Assembly (NCBI GenBank): GCA_002432555.1
Contig: DJFO01000421.1
Location: 1-8,804 of the forward strand
Direction: 5' to 3'
Source of the DNA: Marinagarivorans sp. UBA5870
Lineage (GTDB): Bacteria > Pseudomonadota > Gammaproteobacteria > Pseudomonadales > Cellvibrionaceae
Length of the DNA stretch: 8,804 bases
Shown here: positions 6,784 through 8,804 of the stretch, piece by piece
How positions within the stretch are numbered: the first letter of the stretch is position 1
Layout of the letters: each line of letters starts with the position of its first letter
Made by a program: the position numbers and the translations under genes
The notes under the pieces: model-generated
The model's input: the letters and a program-made list of their open reading frames with translations, nothing else
Database searches by the model: none
Told to the model about the DNA's origin: nothing

Positions 6784-6899
6784 GAAAGTGCAGGCAGGTC
6801 GAAGATGTCTTTCAGCACGCGCAGGAACAGCCCTTTAAGGCGGCCTTCCGCTATTGTTGTTTGTCCACTACCACCCGCAAAATGGCCTGCCTCGCCCCA

Positions 6900-6944
6900 C
6901 CGGTGTTAGCCGCATGGCCGGTGTTAGTCGCCCGACCGGTGTTA
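6900..6944. repeat. 18-bp tandem repeat, CCGGTGTTA three times
   Basis: CCGGTGTTA occurs at 6900, 6918 and 6936, an exact 18-base period. The intervening nine bases differ a little (GCCGCATGG against GTCGCCCGA), and the third copy is cut short. The array lies 53-97 bases upstream of the reductase start, where promoter or activator sites would be. It could be phased regulator sites or a minisatellite remnant. Confidence 0.8.
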
Positions 6945-6996
6945 AAAGTGTCGGCAGCCCTAAGAGCGGAGCCACTTCCCTAACCGAGAGCCTGTT

Positions 6997-7809
6997 ATGC
7001 AAACTTCTTATCTGATTTACGGCACTGCCTGGAAAAAGGAGCGCACTCGAGGGCTGGTACTCGATGCGTGGCGAGCGGGCTTCCGCGCGTTCGACACGGC
7101 CTGTCAGCCGAAGCACTATCGCGAAGATTTAGTGGGCGAGGCGCTTGCACATTTGAGCTCGGAGGGCGTCGAGCGCAGTTCCTTTTATTTGCAGACGAAG
7201 TTCACTCCCGTCAACGGCCAGGACGCGAGGGCCATTCCCTACGATGCGGCGGCTCCACTGGCGCTTCAGGTGGCGGAGTCTTTCCAGGTTTCTCTGCGGA
7301 ATCTGCGCACCGACTATCTCGACGCTTTGATTTTGCATTCGCCCCTCGACTCGCCGGACAAAACCTTGGCCGCCTGGGCGGCGATGGAAAAAATTCACGG
7401 CGCGGGAGGTGCGCGCCGGTTGGGCATCAGCAATTGTTATGACCTGCAACTGTTGCAGCGACTTTACGCCACCGCCGCCGTTAAACCCGCCGTGGTGCAA
7501 AACCGTTTTTACGCCGAGACGGGTTACGACCGGGAAATCCGCCGCTGGTGTCTCACCCACGACGTCCAATATCAGAGTTTCTGGACGCTGACGGCCAACC
7601 CGCATGTGCTCGATCACCGGGTGACTCGCGGTCTCGCCGCAGCGCTCCACCGCACCCCCGCGCAGATATTCTTCCGCTACCTCCACCAGCGCGGCTTGGT
7701 GCCCCTGACGGGTACCAGTGATCCGCGACATATGCAGGAGGATCTCGCAATTGTCGACTTCACCCTCGCCGAGGATGCCCTTCAGGAGATCGATCGGCTA
7801 TTTGAGTAG
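6997..7809 (+). CDS. Aldo/keto reductase family protein
   Basis: A probable NAD(P)H-dependent oxidoreductase of 270 residues with a TIM-barrel fold, acting on an unknown carbonyl substrate in the cytoplasm. The catalytic tetrad is visible: Asp33 in FDTA, Tyr41 in KHY, Lys68 in LQTKF and His114 in LILHSPL. Other family marks are LGISNCYD, the NRFY strand (QNRFYAETGY), and a C-terminal cofactor-binding loop GTSDPRHMQEDL. The loop between Lys68 and the next helix is fairly long. ATG 6997 has GAGAG 6 bases upstream, a moderate site. It is divergent from the HPPD/synthetase pair across 485 bases. It could act in the same pathway on a keto intermediate, but the sequence does not show this; a general detoxifying role fits equally well. 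Confidence 0.88.
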   Translation: MQTSYLIYGTAWKKERTRGLVLDAWRAGFRAFDTACQPKHYREDLVGEALAHLSSEGVERSSFYLQTKFTPVNGQDARAIPYDAAAPLALQVAESFQVSLRNLRTDYLDALILHSPLDSPDKTLAAWAAMEKIHGAGGARRLGISNCYDLQLLQRLYATAAVKPAVVQNRFYAETGYDREIRRWCLTHDVQYQSFWTLTANPHVLDHRVTRGLAAALHRTPAQIFFRYLHQRGLVPLTGTSDPRHMQEDLAIVDFTLAEDALQEIDRLFE

Positions 7810-8030
7810 TCGCCGCCCCGCCGAACCCGCGCGCGCCAAAGAGCGCGGCGCGAGCGCGTTAAGGAACGCCGCAAACGAGGCGAACCGTGTTGCAGGGCTT
7901 GGCGTTTCTGCGGGCGGTGGCGCACGGCGTTGTTTTTGCCGGGGTCGCAGAATAAACTCGCGCCCGGCATCGCCTGCCAGGCAGCCTCCCTTTCTCCGAC
8001 CGCGCCCGGTCTTTCACAGTCGAGGAACCA
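7810..8030. other. Intergenic region with GC-rich hairpin
   Basis: This 221-base gap lies between two plus-strand genes. A stem CGCGCC (7832-7837) / GGCGCG (7847-7852) with a 9-base loop follows the reductase stop, but no T-run comes after it. A weak promoter-like pair TTGTTT (7930) and AATAAA (7951) has a short 15-base spacer. The palindrome CTGCCAGGCAG (7974-7984) is perfect. None of these is strong enough to call separately. Confidence 0.4.
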
Positions 8031-8672
8031 ATGAATCTCAGCAACTCCGATGACAGTCGCTCTCTGGGCGATCAGCTTGAAGAGGCTATTCACAACCTGC
8101 CGCCCGACAATTTGAAATTGAGCGAAATTCTGGATCGTTTTGGCGCCCAGGGATTGCTGCTGATGAGTCTGCTGCTCACGCTCGTTTTCCTGATACCGGT
8201 CTCCATCCCGGGGGTCAGCACTGTATTCGGCGCGGCGATTTTGCTGGTGGGCGTCAGCCGCTTGTTCAACCGGCCCCTCTGGCTGCCGGAGCGGGTGCGC
8301 GAGCGCCCTCTGCCCACCGAGCGTCTACGCCCGGCCCTGCTGCGCGGTCTCAATTGGGTTCGCCGCCTGGAGAAAATCAGCCGCAGCCAGCGCCTGGCGA
8401 GTTTGGCACAGGGCCGCGTGGTCGATCTTTTTAACAACCTTGCTTTTATTCTCGCCGCCGTGTTGCTGATGATGCCCTTCGGTTTTATCCCCTTCAGCAA
8501 CACGCTGCCGGCGCTCGCCCTACTGTTTTACGCCATAGGTCTGTTGCAGCGCGACGGCGTCGCTATTCTCCTTGGGCACTTGGCCAACATCGCGACCCTC
8601 GCCTATTTTTCCGTGCTGATTGCCGGCGGCGGCCTGGCACTGCGGGAAATTTTTTCCCGCCTCAGCGGCTAG
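8031..8672 (+). CDS. ExoD-family membrane protein
   Basis: A 213-residue integral inner-membrane protein of the ExoD (exopolysaccharide synthesis, PF06055-type) family. The N-terminal soluble stretch ends in LKLSEILDRFGAQG, the usual ExoD entry motif. Hydrophobic segments lie at about 38-56, 62-78, 134-151, 157-173 and 178-204. The family signatures LIPVSIPGVSTVFGA (54-68) and PFGFIPFSNTLPALAL (149-164), then GLLQRDG (170-176), are clear. A basic loop (about 80-125) joins the two halves. Start ATG 8031 has GAGG 5 bases upstream. ExoD was named from rhizobial mutants with altered exopolysaccharide and alkali sensitivity; its biochemical role is unknown. No polysaccharide genes are nearby, so a specific role here is not supported. 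Confidence 0.92.
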   Translation: MNLSNSDDSRSLGDQLEEAIHNLPPDNLKLSEILDRFGAQGLLLMSLLLTLVFLIPVSIPGVSTVFGAAILLVGVSRLFNRPLWLPERVRERPLPTERLRPALLRGLNWVRRLEKISRSQRLASLAQGRVVDLFNNLAFILAAVLLMMPFGFIPFSNTLPALALLFYAIGLLQRDGVAILLGHLANIATLAYFSVLIAGGGLALREIFSRLSG

Positions 8673-8734
8673 CCCTGATTATTGCACCCCGGGCGCTACG
8701 GCATTTCGTCCGTCGGCGCGCCCCCCGCGACCTT

Positions 8735-8804
8735 CGCAGCCGACCTTTGCAGCCGACATTTGCAGCCGACCTTCGCAGTCGACCTTCGCAGTCGACCTTC
8801 GCAG
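8735..8804. repeat. 13-bp tandem repeat array running off the window
   Basis: The unit YGCAGYCGACMTT is repeated at 8735, 8748, 8761, 8774 and 8787, with a sixth copy cut at 8800-8804 and a partial copy before it (GCGACCTT, 8727-8734). The last two full copies are identical; the earlier ones differ by one to three bases. It begins 62 bases after the ExoD stop. There are no spacers, so it is not CRISPR. Its full length cannot be seen. Confidence 0.9.

Larger units (their letters stand above)
6512..6996. other. 485-base divergent intergenic region
   Basis: This lies between the HPPD start (minus) and the aldo/keto reductase start (plus) and must hold promoters for both. I see no convincing -35/-10 pair for either. 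It contains the imperfect palindrome at 6767-6783, the 18-base repeats at 6900-6944, a weak inverted repeat CCCAAG...TTGGGG around a T-run (6610-6626), and a 47-codon GTG-started frame (6695-6838). That frame, beginning MESVDYLWRAYCEKAPWRR, has GGGGGA upstream but no recognisable family, so it is not called as a gene. Confidence 0.6.

Noticed and set aside
7129..7731. 200-codon minus-strand frame opposite the aldo/keto reductase
   Set aside because: The plus-strand frame has the full catalytic tetrad and family motifs; the antisense frame does not look like a protein family.

Overview
The window looks like chromosomal DNA from a GC-rich Gram-negative bacterium, most likely a gammaproteobacterium. 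The evidence is a lipoprotein-type periplasmic adaptor of an ABC-2 exporter under a TetR regulator (an order like E. coli cecR-ybhG-ybhF), a proteobacterial-type 4-hydroxyphenylpyruvate dioxygenase, and an ExoD-family membrane protein. The genus cannot be fixed from the sequence. There are no rRNA or tRNA genes, insertion sequences or CRISPR arrays.

Left part (1-2331, all minus strand). A three-gene exporter operon reads TetR regulator (1560-2180), HlyD/YbhG-type adaptor lipoprotein (584-1543), then an ABC-2 ATPase (1-587, cut by the window edge). The genes are tightly packed, with a 16-base gap and then a 4-base GTGA overlap. An imperfect palindrome just upstream of tetR is a candidate operator. 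Upstream of it lies a small two-helix membrane protein of the DUF378 family (2329-2619) with its own strong ribosome binding site and a hairpin after its stop.

Centre (2632-6511, minus strand). This is the most distinctive part. A full-length HPPD (5477-6511) is coupled by a GTGA overlap to an 858-residue stand-alone adenylation-carrier-thioesterase (A-T-TE) protein (2904-5480). The synthetase has no condensation domain. Its adenylation domain has Ser where alpha-amino-acid-activating domains have the amine-binding Asp, so it probably loads an acid without an alpha-amino group. With HPPD as partner, the natural candidates are homogentisate or an aryl-pyruvate such as 4-hydroxyphenylpyruvate. 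The pair is a candidate compact pathway for an aromatic dimer, lactone, quinone or pigment, by analogy with A-T-TE enzymes such as ralfuranone and atromentin synthetases. The product is inference.

Right part (6512-8804). A 485-base region separates HPPD from a divergent aldo/keto reductase (6997-7809). It holds an 18-base-period tandem repeat and a candidate operator-like palindrome. An ExoD-family membrane protein (8031-8672) follows. The window ends inside a 13-base tandem repeat.

Three unrelated short tandem repeats (19, 18 and 13 base units) lie in three intergenic gaps. Long open frames antisense to the HPPD, synthetase and reductase genes are treated as shadows.
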